Source of the DNA: CAVZMO01 sp963776195 | Lineage (GTDB): Bacteria; Nitrospirota; Thermodesulfovibrionia; Thermodesulfovibrionales; SM23-35 | Reading direction: 5' to 3' | Assembly (NCBI GenBank): GCA_963776195.1 | Contig: CAVZMO010000023.1 | Location: forward strand, 8,777-72,776 | Length of the DNA stretch: 64,000 nt | In this document: one piece after another, positions 27,197-36,245 of the stretch | Layout of the letters: each line of letters starts with the position of its first letter | How positions within the stretch are numbered: position 1 is the stretch's first letter | The notes under the pieces: generated by a model | What the model saw: only the letters and a program-made list of their open reading frames with translations | Database searches by the model: none | What the model was told of the DNA's origin: nothing | Position numbers and translations under genes: made by a program

Positions 27197-27844
27197 TCAA
27201 TCCTGCGTAGTAATAAGATACTTCTTGAACCAATCCGCGGCAAGGCGTGCTGCTTCCTCCAATGTTCCAGGCTCTTCAAAGAGATGTGTAGCGCCAGGTA
27301 TTATCTTCAGTTGCTTCTCCGCCTTTATCATGTCGTATGCCGTTTTGTTAAGCTCTATAACTACGTGGTCTTCGCCTCCTACAATGAGAAGCGTAGGGGC
27401 CATGGCTTTTCCAAGGGCATTCCCTGCAAGGTCCGGCCTTCCGCCCCTTGAGACGATGGCCTTGATCTCTTTACCGAAGTCTGCGGCCGCAACCAACGCA
27501 ACTGCGGTTCCGGTACTGGCGCCAAAATAGCCTATCTTCAACTTTGCGATCCCTGGCTGTCCCTTGGCCCACAGTGTAGCAGCCTTCAGACGATCGGTGA
27601 GCAGGGGGATATCGAAGCGGTTTTCATAGACCTCGTCCTCCTGTGCGGTCAAGAGATCAAAGAGCAGAGTGCCCATGCCTGCCTTTTGCAGAACCCCGGC
27701 CACAAACCTATTTCTCGGGCTCAACCGGCTGCTGCCGCTGCCGTGAGCGAATATTACCAACGATAGTGCATCCTTTGGAATTGTAAGAATGCCTTCAAGC
27801 TTCACGGAATCAGCTGGAATCTTTACCTGTTTTTCTTCAGTCAC
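27197..27844 (-). CDS. Alpha/beta hydrolase (dienelactone hydrolase-like)
   Basis: 215 residues. The hydrolase pattern is visible: an early oxyanion loop VIFAHGSGSSR, a nucleophile elbow variant GYFGASTGTA (Ser in GASTG), an Asp in VGGEDHVV and a terminal His in GATHLFEEPG. Its start overlaps the end of the upstream phosphoribosyltransferase gene by 8 bases, so the two are co-translated. In other bacteria the same two domains occur fused or adjacent, which supports a shared but undefined function. The substrate is unknown. Intact. Confidence 0.88.
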   Translation of the reverse strand: MTEEKQVKIPADSVKLEGILTIPKDALSLVIFAHGSGSSRLSPRNRFVAGVLQKAGMGTLLFDLLTAQEDEVYENRFDIPLLTDRLKAATLWAKGQPGIAKLKIGYFGASTGTAVALVAAADFGKEIKAIVSRGGRPDLAGNALGKAMAPTLLIVGGEDHVVIELNKTAYDMIKAEKQLKIIPGATHLFEEPGTLEEAARLAADWFKKYLITTQD

Positions 27845-28502
27845 TTTTATCCCCCTTCTTCAAGGCTACCGATTCTTTTAGAATCTCTGACACTTCCTCA
27901 TCAGTGACCTGGGTAAAATCCCGATAATAGTTTCCTACGGCCATAAAATCTGATGGCGTGTAGAGGCAGACGAACTCATCGGCCATCGCCCTAAGCTCAT
28001 CGGCAGTTTCGAGCGGGGACACAGGAACAGCTACAATGAGCCTCTTTATCTTCTCCTCTTTCAATGTGGCGATTGCAGCCTTCATTGTGGCCCCGGTGGC
28101 TACGCCATCATCGACCAGTATAATCGTCTTCCCCTCCACCTCTTCAAATCCAAGCCGCCTGCCGCCCCTATACAATCTTATCCTGCGATCTATTTCCTTT
28201 TTCTGCGCGGATATTTCATCTTCGATGTACTTCTTTGTTACTCCTCCATCGGAGATAATGCGCTGATTCAAGACCACAGCGCCCGTCTCGGAGACCGCGC
28301 CTATGGCAAGCTCTAACTGCCCTGGAAACCCTATTTTCCTCACTATAAGGACATCAAGAGGAGCGCCGATAGTGCGGGAAATTGCGAGCCCTGGCACTGC
28401 CCCGCCCCGCGGCAGTGCCAGAATAAGCACACCCTTGCAGCTCTTGTAATGTTTTAGCTTTTCGGCGAGCTGGAGCCCTGCATCTCTTCTATCAGTGAAC
28501 AT
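27837..28502 (-). CDS. Phosphoribosyltransferase-domain protein
   Basis: 221 residues. Type I PRTase fold with the PRPP loop IILVDDGVATGATMKAAI, an upstream LALPRGGAVPG loop and VRKIGFPGQLELAIGAV. This subfamily is usually found next to, or fused with, the dienelactone-hydrolase-like protein encoded immediately downstream (8-base overlap). Despite the name, a nucleotide-salvage role is not proven for it. Transcription starts in the 160-base gap before the divergent amrS gene. Confidence 0.88.
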   Translation of the reverse strand: MFTDRRDAGLQLAEKLKHYKSCKGVLILALPRGGAVPGLAISRTIGAPLDVLIVRKIGFPGQLELAIGAVSETGAVVLNQRIISDGGVTKKYIEDEISAQKKEIDRRIRLYRGGRRLGFEEVEGKTIILVDDGVATGATMKAAIATLKEEKIKRLIVAVPVSPLETADELRAMADEFVCLYTPSDFMAVGNYYRDFTQVTDEEVSEILKESVALKKGDKSD

Positions 28503-28665
28503 ATCAACTCCAAGCTAGATAAAAAATAACATCTTACAAGATAATTCTATCACCACTTCTTGATGTTTGCGAGTCCATGATGGAATCAGAGAGATGATTT
28601 CGTCCTCAAAGCTTGGTGATGATGAATAAGGGAGATAATCTGCCCGGAAATAGTAAAATGAAAAT

Positions 28666-29685
28666 ATGGAAAGAGAGGCATACTTATATAGAAACGTTAA
28701 GGAAGACAAGGTAGAATGCCTTACCTGTCAGAGGAGATGCATTATCAGTGAAGGCAAAAGGGGCTGGTGTCATACGAGAGTAAATCAGGGAGGTAAGCTC
28801 TACAGTCTGATTTATGGTGAGGTATCATCACTTTCAATAAACCCCATAGAAAAGAAGCCGGTCTTCCATTTTTATCCTGGATCGAGGTGGCTTTCTCTCG
28901 GGAGCCTGGGGTGCAACTTCAGATGCCCCGGCTGTCAGAACTGGGAGATAGCGCATTGGAAAGAAGGGGCAATGCATTCAGAATATCTCCCTCCGGAGGA
29001 ATCGGTAAACAGGGCAAAAGCAGCGGGATGTGTCGGCATATCATGGACATTCAATGAGCCAACCCTCTGGTTTGAATACACACTGGACTCTGCAAAATAT
29101 GCCAAATCCCGGGGACTTTTCACCAATTATGTTACGAATGGATACATGACGGAAGAGGCTCTTGATACCATAGCGCCGTTTCTTGATATTTACAGGGTTG
29201 ACATTAAAGGCTTCTCAGAGAAGACATACCAGAGAATAGGGCATATTAAGGGTTACAGAAAGATACTTGAAACAACGAAAAAGGCCAAAGAACATGGGAT
29301 GCATGTTGAGGTTGTCACCAATATCATTCCGAGGATCAATGATGACGAAAAAGAACTCCGAGACATCGCCTCATGGATAAAGTATACTCTCGGACCCGAA
29401 ATCCCATGGCATGTTACGCGGTTTTATCCCCATCTCGAACTCAGCCACTTACCGCCGACACCCATTGTTGTCCTTGAAAGGGCATGGTCGATAGGAAAGG
29501 AGGAAGGACTCTGGTATGTTTATATCGGCAACGTCCCTGGCCACCGATGGGAAAATACCTATTGCCATATCTGTGGAGAACTCCTCATAGAAAGATACGT
29601 CTTTGATATTGTCTCAAATAAGATCAAAGGTGGTAAATGTTCTCATTGTGGCGCCACCATACCGGGAAGATTTCTCCATGTTTGA
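28666..29685 (+). CDS. amrS: AmmeMemoRadiSam system radical SAM enzyme
   Basis: 339 residues. The radical SAM motif CNFRCPGCQNW is near residues 85-95, preceded by the family-typical N-terminal Cys block (CLTCQRRC, WCHTRVN) and SSLSINPIEKKPVFHFYPGS, which define the AmrS branch of PflA-like enzymes. A C-terminal zinc-ribbon-like block follows (CHICGELL, KCSHCGATIPGRF). In other genomes AmrS accompanies the Memo-like AmrB and AMMECR1-like AmrA; neither is visible here. The stop overlaps the next radical SAM gene by 8 bases, implying a joint function. Intact. Confidence 0.93.
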   Translation: MEREAYLYRNVKEDKVECLTCQRRCIISEGKRGWCHTRVNQGGKLYSLIYGEVSSLSINPIEKKPVFHFYPGSRWLSLGSLGCNFRCPGCQNWEIAHWKEGAMHSEYLPPEESVNRAKAAGCVGISWTFNEPTLWFEYTLDSAKYAKSRGLFTNYVTNGYMTEEALDTIAPFLDIYRVDIKGFSEKTYQRIGHIKGYRKILETTKKAKEHGMHVEVVTNIIPRINDDEKELRDIASWIKYTLGPEIPWHVTRFYPHLELSHLPPTPIVVLERAWSIGKEEGLWYVYIGNVPGHRWENTYCHICGELLIERYVFDIVSNKIKGGKCSHCGATIPGRFLHV

Positions 29686-30424
29686 TCCCGTGACACTTGC
29701 AGAATTAACCAAGAAGGATGTTTGCAGCGATGATTTGAGAAAATACTACCGTTTCAGACCTTCAAGATTCTACGGTGGAATATCAACGGCAGACTGTGTG
29801 GGATGCTGCTTACGATGTGTATTCTGCTGGGCATGGAATGTGGTCTCAAGACCGGTCGAATCTGGCAAATATTACCGTCCGGAAGAGGTCGCAAAGAGAT
29901 TGTCAAAAATCGCAGAAAAGAAGCATCTCAGACAGGTGCGTATCAGCGGAAATGAGCCTACCATCGGATGGGAGCACCTCATGAAGGTTCTCGATCTCAT
30001 AGACGGGAATTATCTTTTCATTCTCGAAACAAACGGCATCCTTATAGGCGAACATAAGGAATATGCAAAGGACCTGTCGAGATTCAAGAATGTCCACGTG
30101 CGGGTGAGTCTTAAGGGAACATGCCAAGATGAATTCTCAAGACTCACCGGTGCCCTGCCTGAAGGGTTCGGGTTACAACTGAAGGCTATAGAAAATCTTG
30201 TCCGTCATGGAGTGAATTGCCATCCGGCCTGTATGACAAGTTTCAGTCTGCCCGAAAACATAACGTCATTGAGAAGTAAACTCAAAGCTATTCATGCTGA
30301 CTTTGAGGACTTTGAGACAGAGGAAATTATCCTTTATCCCCATGTCGAAGAAAGGCTCAAAAGACTCGGCATTCCATACTACACCGCCCATAGACCGGAT
30401 AATATTCCATCAGAGCAGATATAA
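29678..30424 (+). CDS. Radical SAM protein coupled to AmrS
   Basis: About 248 residues from the ATG at 29678, which overlaps the amrS stop; the longer frame upstream lies inside amrS and is not needed. The cluster motif is CCLRCVFCW (Cys-x3-Cys-x2-Cys), followed by RISGNEPTIGWEHL, the strand that holds SAM, and LFILETNGIL. This resembles a family of uncharacterised radical SAM proteins from archaea and anaerobic bacteria. It has no auxiliary Cys-rich domain. Translational coupling suggests a partner role with AmrS. The downstream gene is convergent, 15 bases away. Confidence 0.85.
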   Translation: MFDPVTLAELTKKDVCSDDLRKYYRFRPSRFYGGISTADCVGCCLRCVFCWAWNVVSRPVESGKYYRPEEVAKRLSKIAEKKHLRQVRISGNEPTIGWEHLMKVLDLIDGNYLFILETNGILIGEHKEYAKDLSRFKNVHVRVSLKGTCQDEFSRLTGALPEGFGLQLKAIENLVRHGVNCHPACMTSFSLPENITSLRSKLKAIHADFEDFETEEIILYPHVEERLKRLGIPYYTAHRPDNIPSEQI

Positions 30425-30439
30425 GGCTACTCGCGGCAA

Positions 30440-31153
30440 TTATTCCTTAATCTCTCTGCATTCACATTTCATGGGGCATCTGTCGCAGAAGCCTTTTCTA
30501 CAGTAATTCTTGCCCAGCCTTAAAAGGGCTGCTTCAAAATCCGAAAAGTCTTCCATCTTCATGTCTTCATCGGTCCATTTCTTCTTCAAAACACGAAGAA
30601 CCATCCCTCTGTCCCTAATACGCGCAGGAATTATACGCATATGTGTGGCTGCCATGACCACAAGGTCTGAGGGAAGGGGTTCGGCCTTCCCCCATATCCC
30701 CCTCATCTCTCTTAGGAAGACATTAACCGTTACATCTCCGATGCCCTTGGCGAGAGCCTTGAGTCTGCCCTCAAGGTCTCTCGATCCTGAGGCAGTTGAA
30801 TGAAGGACATTCATATTACCGCTATAATTATCCGTGAGCGCAGTGCTCAGATCAAGGAGCTTCGTGGCTGTTTTAAAGTCATACCTCACATAGCCGCCCC
30901 TGTCGAGAATTTCTACGAGTCCATCCCACCCGGTATTGAGGATACCCACAGGTGAAAGGATGCCTTCCTTCTCAAACTCTTTGTATGTCTTTATCACAAT
31001 TTTCTCTGATATCCTGGTGCCAAAGAGGACTGACGCAAGGAACCACTTGAAGATTTCTTCTGGATTCTGTGAAGAAAGATCGATACCCAGGGCAACCGAA
31101 AACCTCCCTCCAACACTTTCTATCAGTGTTTTTAGAATCCCTCTTTCATCCAT
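30440..31153 (-). CDS. Endonuclease III-like HhH-GPD DNA repair protein
   Basis: 237 residues. The helical HhH-GPD fold is suggested by FLASVLFGTRISEKIVIKTY, LAKGIGDVTVNVFLREM (the helix-hairpin-helix) and the catalytic-Asp region PLPSDLVVMAATHMRI. The C terminus has a compact Cys set, NYCRKGFCDRCPMKCEC, reminiscent of the [4Fe-4S] loop of Nth/MutY but with different spacing. The usual catalytic Lys before the hairpin is not evident, so it may be a binding or specialised glycosylase. The start overlaps the pcm stop by 8 bases, placing it downstream of pcm in the same operon. Confidence 0.8.
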   Translation of the reverse strand: MDERGILKTLIESVGGRFSVALGIDLSSQNPEEIFKWFLASVLFGTRISEKIVIKTYKEFEKEGILSPVGILNTGWDGLVEILDRGGYVRYDFKTATKLLDLSTALTDNYSGNMNVLHSTASGSRDLEGRLKALAKGIGDVTVNVFLREMRGIWGKAEPLPSDLVVMAATHMRIIPARIRDRGMVLRVLKKKWTDEDMKMEDFSDFEAALLRLGKNYCRKGFCDRCPMKCECREIKE

Positions 31154-31858
31154 TTCTCCCTTCCCGTACTCCGTACTTTCCCTTCAAATGAACATATAAT
31201 ACCTCACAGACGACCCTTCTCCTGACTACCTTCTTTTCTTTCTCTAACAGAATAAGGTTTTGAATCTCGTTTTCGATTTTAGGAGTAATAAGCTTTCCGC
31301 CAATGGTGAGCTGTTCTATTAACGGTAATGGAACCTCTGAGCACGCAGCGGTTATACAGATTCTGTCGTACGGCGACATCTCCGGATAGCCGAGACCGCC
31401 GTCTCCTTTAATAAGGACAATATCATGATAGCCAGCATTTCCAAGATTCCTTTTTGCAAATTCGAACGTCACTGGATCGATCTCAATGGATACAACAAGT
31501 CCCTCATTGCCAACAACTTCCCTCGCCAGTGCAGTGCCGTAGCCTGATCCGAGGCCGACCTCAAGAAACCGCTGGCCCCGGTCCAGACCCAAGGGCTCAT
31601 AAAAAAGGGGATAACTATGTGGACAGGAAATAGTTGCATTCTCTCCTGGAAGTGGCAGGGGGACTTCAAGGTAGGCGTAGTCTCTGTAAAAAAGCGGTGC
31701 GAAATCTTCTCTGGGTACCTTTAGCATTGCGTTCTTTAAACGCCTGATTTCAGATATCCGTGCCCGATAAGCCATTCCACCTTCTCTTCCCTTTCCTTTC
31801 TGAATTCCTCACGGCTTTTTTCCGGCTTTTTTGGCGGCGGCACTACCCAGCCTTGCAT
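31146..31858 (-). pseudogene. pcm: Protein-L-isoaspartate O-methyltransferase, apparent frameshift near the N terminus
   Basis: The main frame (31775-31146) has the PCMT core: NAMLKVPREDFAP, ISCPHSYPLFYEPL, the SAM-binding motif FLEVGLGSGYGTAL and VSIEIDPVTFEFAKRNLG. This enzyme repairs damaged aspartyl residues. The frame starts with an odd N terminus, whereas a second frame begins at ATG 31858 after a strong AGGTGAGG site and reads MQGWVVPPPKKPEK, then VEWLIGHGYLKSGV, exactly what PCMTs of this branch carry before KNAMLKVPR. One missing T near 31738 joins the two. I infer a -1 frameshift in the gene or the assembly. If it is real, a shortened protein from 31775 might still be made. Confidence 0.8.
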
Positions 31859-32168
31859 TTTTACCTCACCTTATATTTTGCTCAAGTGGAAATTGTAAAC
31901 GGTGGAGTCACATTTTTTCCATGCAAGCCAATAACAGGTCAATACCCTTTCCATCTTTTATATATTGTATTAAGATTAATGTATCGTGGCAAAAATGGCT
32001 AATCTAAGGAAGCTGTTTATAAGTGCAAACAATAACTCGGGCAGATGGTCCAAACCTCTGTGGAAGAAAAAAGTCTTTTTAAATAAATTCTACTTGGAAC
32101 TGGAACCGAACAAAGGTATTTAGCTTGTCTGTTAAAACTTGCAGAGTTTTTGCAAAAAGGAGGTATTT
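31859..32168. other. Intergenic region between divergent genes, nothing recognised
   Basis: A 310-base AT-rich gap between the minus-strand pcm operon and the plus-strand ASCH gene. Apart from the two ribosome sites at its ends (complement of about 31865-31872 and plus 32156-32163) I see no gene or hairpin. Confidence 0.4.
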
Positions 32169-32501
32169 ATGACATTCAGGGCATCGTTTCATTTTGATGT
32201 AAAGCCGGAATGGGAAAAAGATATCCGGGAAGGGCGCAAGACTATAGACGTTAGGATCAATGCTCAACCTTATGCTGACGTGAATAAAGGAGATATCATC
32301 CAGTACCGCTCTGCTAAAGTGAAAGTTAAAAAAATTCGTGCCTATCCGGGTTTGTCGGATCTGCTCGCCCATGAGGATTACAGGAAAGTAGTTCCGGCGG
32401 CGAAAACCCATCAAGAAGCACTTCAGAGATTATTGGAAGAAATTATACACATGGAACCACCTCACGGAATATTGGCCTTTGAGATAGAGAGCGTAGAATA
32501 A
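32169..32501 (+). CDS. ASCH-domain (PUA-like) protein
   Basis: 110 residues from the ATG at 32169, fixed by AAAGGAGG at 32157-32163. The pattern FHFDVKPEWEKDIREGRKTIDVRI, followed by a GDIIQYRS strand and AYPGLSDLL, fits the ASCH fold, a PUA-related beta-barrel thought to bind RNA. It is small and single-domain. It is followed by a THUMP-domain gene 33 bases later, another RNA-binding fold, so the two may act together on RNA. The precise target is unknown. Confidence 0.8.
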   Translation: MTFRASFHFDVKPEWEKDIREGRKTIDVRINAQPYADVNKGDIIQYRSAKVKVKKIRAYPGLSDLLAHEDYRKVVPAAKTHQEALQRLLEEIIHMEPPHGILAFEIESVE

Positions 32502-32533
32502 ATTGTGAGCCAGATACATAAATCGGTGAGCAG

Positions 32534-33076
32534 ATGAAAGACTGGAATGTTGTTGTCAGCGTCAATGAGAAGGGGTTCAGCCAGGCAGTAAATATTCTCA
32601 AAAAATTTGGGCCAATCAGTAAGACGGAATTCTTCAATGTCCTGGTGATGAAGGTGGAAGATATAGCCGGGATGTGTGATACCCTGAAGAAGCGCATAGA
32701 AGATGACCCGTCCTTTTTATCTTTTCTTTCACGGCTCATACCGGTCACAAAATCCTTTATTTTTCAGACTCCGGATGAGTTCGAACAAAAGGTGAAGGAA
32801 ACGATATCAGAATGGGCGCCACAACTTGAGGGGAAAGGATTTCATGTGAGGATGCACCGCCGGGGCTTCAAGGGAAGACTTTCCAGCCTTGAAGAAGAGA
32901 AGATGCTCGACGAATTCCTCCTTGAATTGACAAAAGAGAGGGGCAACCCCGGCCATGTTACCTTTGAAGGACCGGACGTTATAATTGCAGTCGAAACCGT
33001 GGCGCATAGGGCAGGACTCTCCCTTTGGACTCATGAGGATTTACAGAGATATCCATTTGTGAGGGTAGAAGGATAA
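32534..33076 (+). CDS. THUMP-domain protein
   Basis: 180 residues. Residues about 1-95 carry a ferredoxin-like lead-in (WNVVVSVNEKGFSQAVNILKKFG) and the rest matches a stand-alone THUMP domain: FHVRMHRRGFKGRLSS is typical of the RNA-binding loop, and VIIAVETVAHRAGLSLWT ends the fold. THUMP domains usually deliver tRNA to modification enzymes, but here no catalytic domain is attached. Similar stand-alone proteins are common in archaea and some anaerobic bacteria. It shares an operon with the ASCH gene. The downstream gene is convergent. Confidence 0.82.
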   Translation: MKDWNVVVSVNEKGFSQAVNILKKFGPISKTEFFNVLVMKVEDIAGMCDTLKKRIEDDPSFLSFLSRLIPVTKSFIFQTPDEFEQKVKETISEWAPQLEGKGFHVRMHRRGFKGRLSSLEEEKMLDEFLLELTKERGNPGHVTFEGPDVIIAVETVAHRAGLSLWTHEDLQRYPFVRVEG

Positions 33077-33097
33077 TTCAATCATAGTACGCATTTA

Positions 33098-34042
33098 TTA
33101 GAGTGTCGCAAGTGCGCGTAATGCGGCCTTCGAAGCGTCGCTGATATGCCGTTCATATTGGGCGATAAATCTGTCCTCACGACGGTTATCAATCACGGCG
33201 CAGACAACACCGGCTCTATAACCAAGGGCACCCATAAAATAGAGCAGGAAACTTGCTTCCATCTCCATATTTTCTATTCTCAATCCTTCTATGCCGGGGT
33301 CAACAACAGAGAGTACACCGTCTATTTCGGAAACTGTGAGGGGAATCCTGGACAGAGTCCTCCCCTGATTTGCAAAAAAGCCGGAATTGGTCACTGTTAT
33401 CCCGCGCTTGAAGTTTAACCCAAACGTTTCAGCCTCCCTTTCTAATGCTCTTGTGACATCCTGATGAGCCCTCGAAGCATAGGGATAGATTTTGCCTTTG
33501 AAACGAGAATTAATAGGCATAGAACCGTCAACAGCATCTCTGATCTTTCCCTCGAGTATTTCCATGTTCTTCTCTGGATAGGAACAATCATAGAAGAATC
33601 CTGTATTGTCAAGTCCGACGGCATAATCGGTGATAATCAAAGTGCCTAATTCAGTATCGGGTTGAATGCTTCCCGATGTGCCTACCCTGATGACTGTCAG
33701 CATATCGTAAACAGATTTTCGTATTCTTGTATGAAAATCGATCTCATTTAGCGCTATGATCTCATTCAGCATAATCTCAAGAGAAGGCGTTCCCATTCCC
33801 GAGGTTACAATCGAAACCCTCTGGCTTGTATCCCTGGCAATCCCTGTTATCGTCCTTAACCCTCTATGAGATCTATTGATTTCTATTCTGCTGAAATGTT
33901 CTTTTGCGATGAAAGAAACCCTTTCAGGGTCCCCTACGATGAGAATATGCTTCGCCAGATCATCGGGTTTCAGATCCAGATGATATACTCTGTCTCCAAC
34001 AATCGGAATGTCAGAAGTTTTGAAGTGAAATTCTCTTTTCAT
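33098..34042 (-). CDS. Nucleoside phosphorylase (uridine phosphorylase-like)
   Basis: About 314 residues from ATG 34042; an upstream start 13 codons earlier is possible. The family signatures are ILIVGDPERVSFIAKEHF (phosphate-binding loop), IVTSGMGTPSLEIMLNE, IRVGTSGSIQPD and ENMEMEASFLLYF (ribose binding through Glu-Met-Glu). It should split a nucleoside with phosphate into base and ribose-1-phosphate. It is somewhat longer than E. coli Udp (about 250), mainly from inserts around residues 85 and 160. With the two PRTases in the same island it points to nucleotide salvage. It lies next to a broken SAM synthetase gene in the same direction. Confidence 0.88.
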   Translation of the reverse strand: MKREFHFKTSDIPIVGDRVYHLDLKPDDLAKHILIVGDPERVSFIAKEHFSRIEINRSHRGLRTITGIARDTSQRVSIVTSGMGTPSLEIMLNEIIALNEIDFHTRIRKSVYDMLTVIRVGTSGSIQPDTELGTLIITDYAVGLDNTGFFYDCSYPEKNMEILEGKIRDAVDGSMPINSRFKGKIYPYASRAHQDVTRALEREAETFGLNFKRGITVTNSGFFANQGRTLSRIPLTVSEIDGVLSVVDPGIEGLRIENMEMEASFLLYFMGALGYRAGVVCAVIDNRREDRFIAQYERHISDASKAALRALATL

Positions 34043-34134
34043 AAAATCCCGACAATGAGAATTGAATCTGCGAAACTTCACATTGTAAAGTCAAATACTT
34101 TGTAAGGTCTAACAGACAGGATATATGCCTTTAC

Positions 34135-34721
34135 TCAGTTTATATCTTCACCTGTTTCGGGGTACATGTCTTTAAACTTTTTTGAATTAAGGTGCCGTTC
34201 GAGCGAAAAACCACGTGTTCGGTCGAACTTAAAGGATAATAACCAACAGCTGCGGAGGTGTCATTAGCACCCAAAACTCTACCGGGTCTAAGAAAGATAT
34301 CGGCGAGCTCCTCTGAACCCGGCGCGAGGACAACACGGTATTTCAGATGTTTCTCAGGGTCAACAAATCTTATATTGTTTTTAATCCAGTGCTTGGCAGC
34401 ACCTACGGCGATATCGGCCACCGGTATTCGCCTGCCTGCTACTTCGAAAGTCGCTCTGTCGCCAATGATCAATTCCATGGGCTTTACGACCCGGCCGCCT
34501 CCAAACTTCTTTTCAACTTTTCCGGCAGCAAAAAGTCCTTTATCAATATTATGGTGAAGTATTGTTCCGAATTCCGCTATATATTCCTTTGATAGAGCCA
34601 CAGATATAGCTTCCATAATGGAGTCACACATATAGTCAGGATGTCCTGTACCCTTCCGTTCCACGACCTCGACGCGATGTTCCGTGACAGATTTTCCCTT
34701 AAATGTTTCTATAACTATCAT
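34135..34721 (-). pseudogene. Archaeal-type S-adenosylmethionine synthetase, N-terminal half only
   Basis: The first ~180 residues match the archaeal-type MAT family (about 400 residues when complete): VERKGTGHPDYMCDSIMEAI, LHHNIDKGLFAAGK, FGGGRVVKPMELIIGDRA and LANDTSAAVGYYPLS (written ANDTSAAVGYYPLS here). After STEHVV a frameshift occurs; the correct register continues as LERHLNSKKFKDMYPETGED and then stops at 34135. The C-terminal half, with key active-site residues, is absent, so the protein cannot be functional. Archaeal-type MAT is rare in bacteria, which makes lateral origin likely. Confidence 0.88.
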
Positions 34722-34972
34722 TTCTGATCTTCCCTGTACAAGAGCGGATTTCTTTATTTACTTTCCTTTACCATTATACCGGAATCCGAGCGAGTTCTTT
34801 ATTCCCCTGAAAACCTTACAGAAAGTCTTTTTTCTGATAAATTCTATCATGTGTGAGATCAAATTTGATGAGCTTGGCCCTTCAAAGGTCATACACCTTT
34901 AAGTCTGTCCTTCTGATATATTGTTTAGTCATAAACAGAATACCGATATGCATTCGTAAATCCATATTGCCA

Positions 34973-35794
34973 TCAATCTACTTTTCTAAAAATACAGGGG
35001 ATATTGTCGTACTGGATGATATTGGCCGCTCCCTTGGGGAGAGATTCATGTATCCCGATAACGAAAATTCCTCCATGGCAAAGCTTTTCGATAACTCTAT
35101 CAATGATTTCCCGCTGTAAAGCTTCTTCAAAATAAGTTAATACAAGGTTGCGGCAAAGTATGAGGTGGAAGATGCCCTCCGGCAACTGTACACGTATGTC
35201 CTGCTCCCTAAAGTCAATGCTCTCCGTAAAAGGTTTCCTGACTGAGTAGAACTTTCCAGTCATTTCGAAGGCCTGCTGGATGAGTTCTTTTGGAAGGTCC
35301 CTTAGACTGCTCCCGGAGTAGCAACCCTCCCGTGCACGTTTAAGCACATCAGGATTTATGTCTGTCGCAGTGATTCTCAGAGGTATATCCTGATGTATTG
35401 CAGGTACCACGCGGACCTTCCAAAGGATCTGCAAGGTGTAGGCCTCCTCACCTGAGCAGCATCCTGCACTCCAGCAGTTAAGCGCATTCCCCCCGCTTGA
35501 CAATATGTTCATTGCTATTGACGGAAGTATTTCAGAACATAATACGTCGAATACTCCTCGGTCACGATAAAATCGGGAAATCGTGATCTGAAGCATCGAA
35601 TCGAAGATTCGCCATTCTTCAGGATGGTCATCCAGATAGACTTTATAGGAAGAAAAGCCGGACAGGCCTATCTCGTTTATACGACGGATGAGGCGGTTAC
35701 ATACCTGTTCACGCACCTTGCGAAAACCGGCCCATCGAAACCGAAGCTGTGGTAAGCAATACTGCAGGAATTCTGCGCATTCAAGGGTCTTCAT
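34973..35794 (-). CDS. cheR: CheR-family protein-glutamate methyltransferase
   Basis: 273 residues, the normal CheR size. The SAM-binding motif CWSAGCCSGEEAYTLQI is unmistakable, followed by ITATDINPDVLKRAREGCY and the FHLILCRNLVLTYF stretch. An N-terminal helical domain precedes it (residues 1-70). CheR methylates chemoreceptors, but here no chemoreceptor, CheB or CheA lies nearby, so it could be a stand-alone methyltransferase with another partner. In the second Cys-rich position most CheRs read CSSGEE; here it is CCSGEE. Intact. Confidence 0.88.
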   Translation of the reverse strand: MKTLECAEFLQYCLPQLRFRWAGFRKVREQVCNRLIRRINEIGLSGFSSYKVYLDDHPEEWRIFDSMLQITISRFYRDRGVFDVLCSEILPSIAMNILSSGGNALNCWSAGCCSGEEAYTLQILWKVRVVPAIHQDIPLRITATDINPDVLKRAREGCYSGSSLRDLPKELIQQAFEMTGKFYSVRKPFTESIDFREQDIRVQLPEGIFHLILCRNLVLTYFEEALQREIIDRVIEKLCHGGIFVIGIHESLPKGAANIIQYDNIPCIFRKVD

Positions 35795-35910
35795 AATTTA
35801 AATTATATGCAAGTATGTCATCGGGCTGTCTCTCATAATGATCCCCTTAACTCTCTTTCACACATAGTCTGAGACAGGCATTAAGGCCGCGCCTCTCATT
35901 TTGATGATCT

Positions 35911-36060
35911 ATGATTGAAGTCTATAAAAACGATAGAAAGGTTACAACTGTCTACTTCGGGAAGGACTTCGCAACAACCATTGTAGCAAGGGACTGTGAA
36001 TTTGAAGAAGCCGTAAGAATTTTCAACCAATGTCTGATGGTTAAGGCCTTATCTTTTTAG
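35911..36060 (+). CDS. Small frame of doubtful status
   Basis: 49 codons, starting MIEVYKNDRKVTTVYFGKD. It is protein-like in composition but has no clear ribosome site. It sits between cheR and a gene remnant next to an IS element, so it may be a fragment of a lost gene. I do not recognise it. Confidence 0.25.
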   Translation: MIEVYKNDRKVTTVYFGKDFATTIVARDCEFEEAVRIFNQCLMVKALSF

Positions 36061-36062
36061 AG

Positions 36063-36245
36063 TTAAGCAGAATTTACTAAAACTTTTGCATCCAGAATCA
36101 TAACACCTTCAGGATAAAGTGATACGGGATTCAAGGCTATCTCTTTAATCAGTCCGGTCGCGATGAATTCTGAAACCGTACCGATTATCTTCAAAAGGCT
36201 ATTGATGTCCACATGTGGCCTTCCTCTTGTAACCCTCCAAAAGAG
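36063..36245 (-). pseudogene. C-terminal fragment of an ADP-forming acyl/acetyl-CoA synthetase
   Basis: Reading the minus strand into the stop at 36063 gives about 60 residues that match the end of the beta-type ATP-grasp part: RGRPHVDINSLL, then IATGLIKEIALNPVSLYPEG and VMILDAKVLV. NP-x-x-YPEG-x-x-x-DA is the family hallmark. The rest of the gene is missing; the fragment abuts the IS256 element that begins at about 36246. ADP-forming synthetases turn acyl-CoA into acid plus ATP in anaerobes and archaea. Confidence 0.75.
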
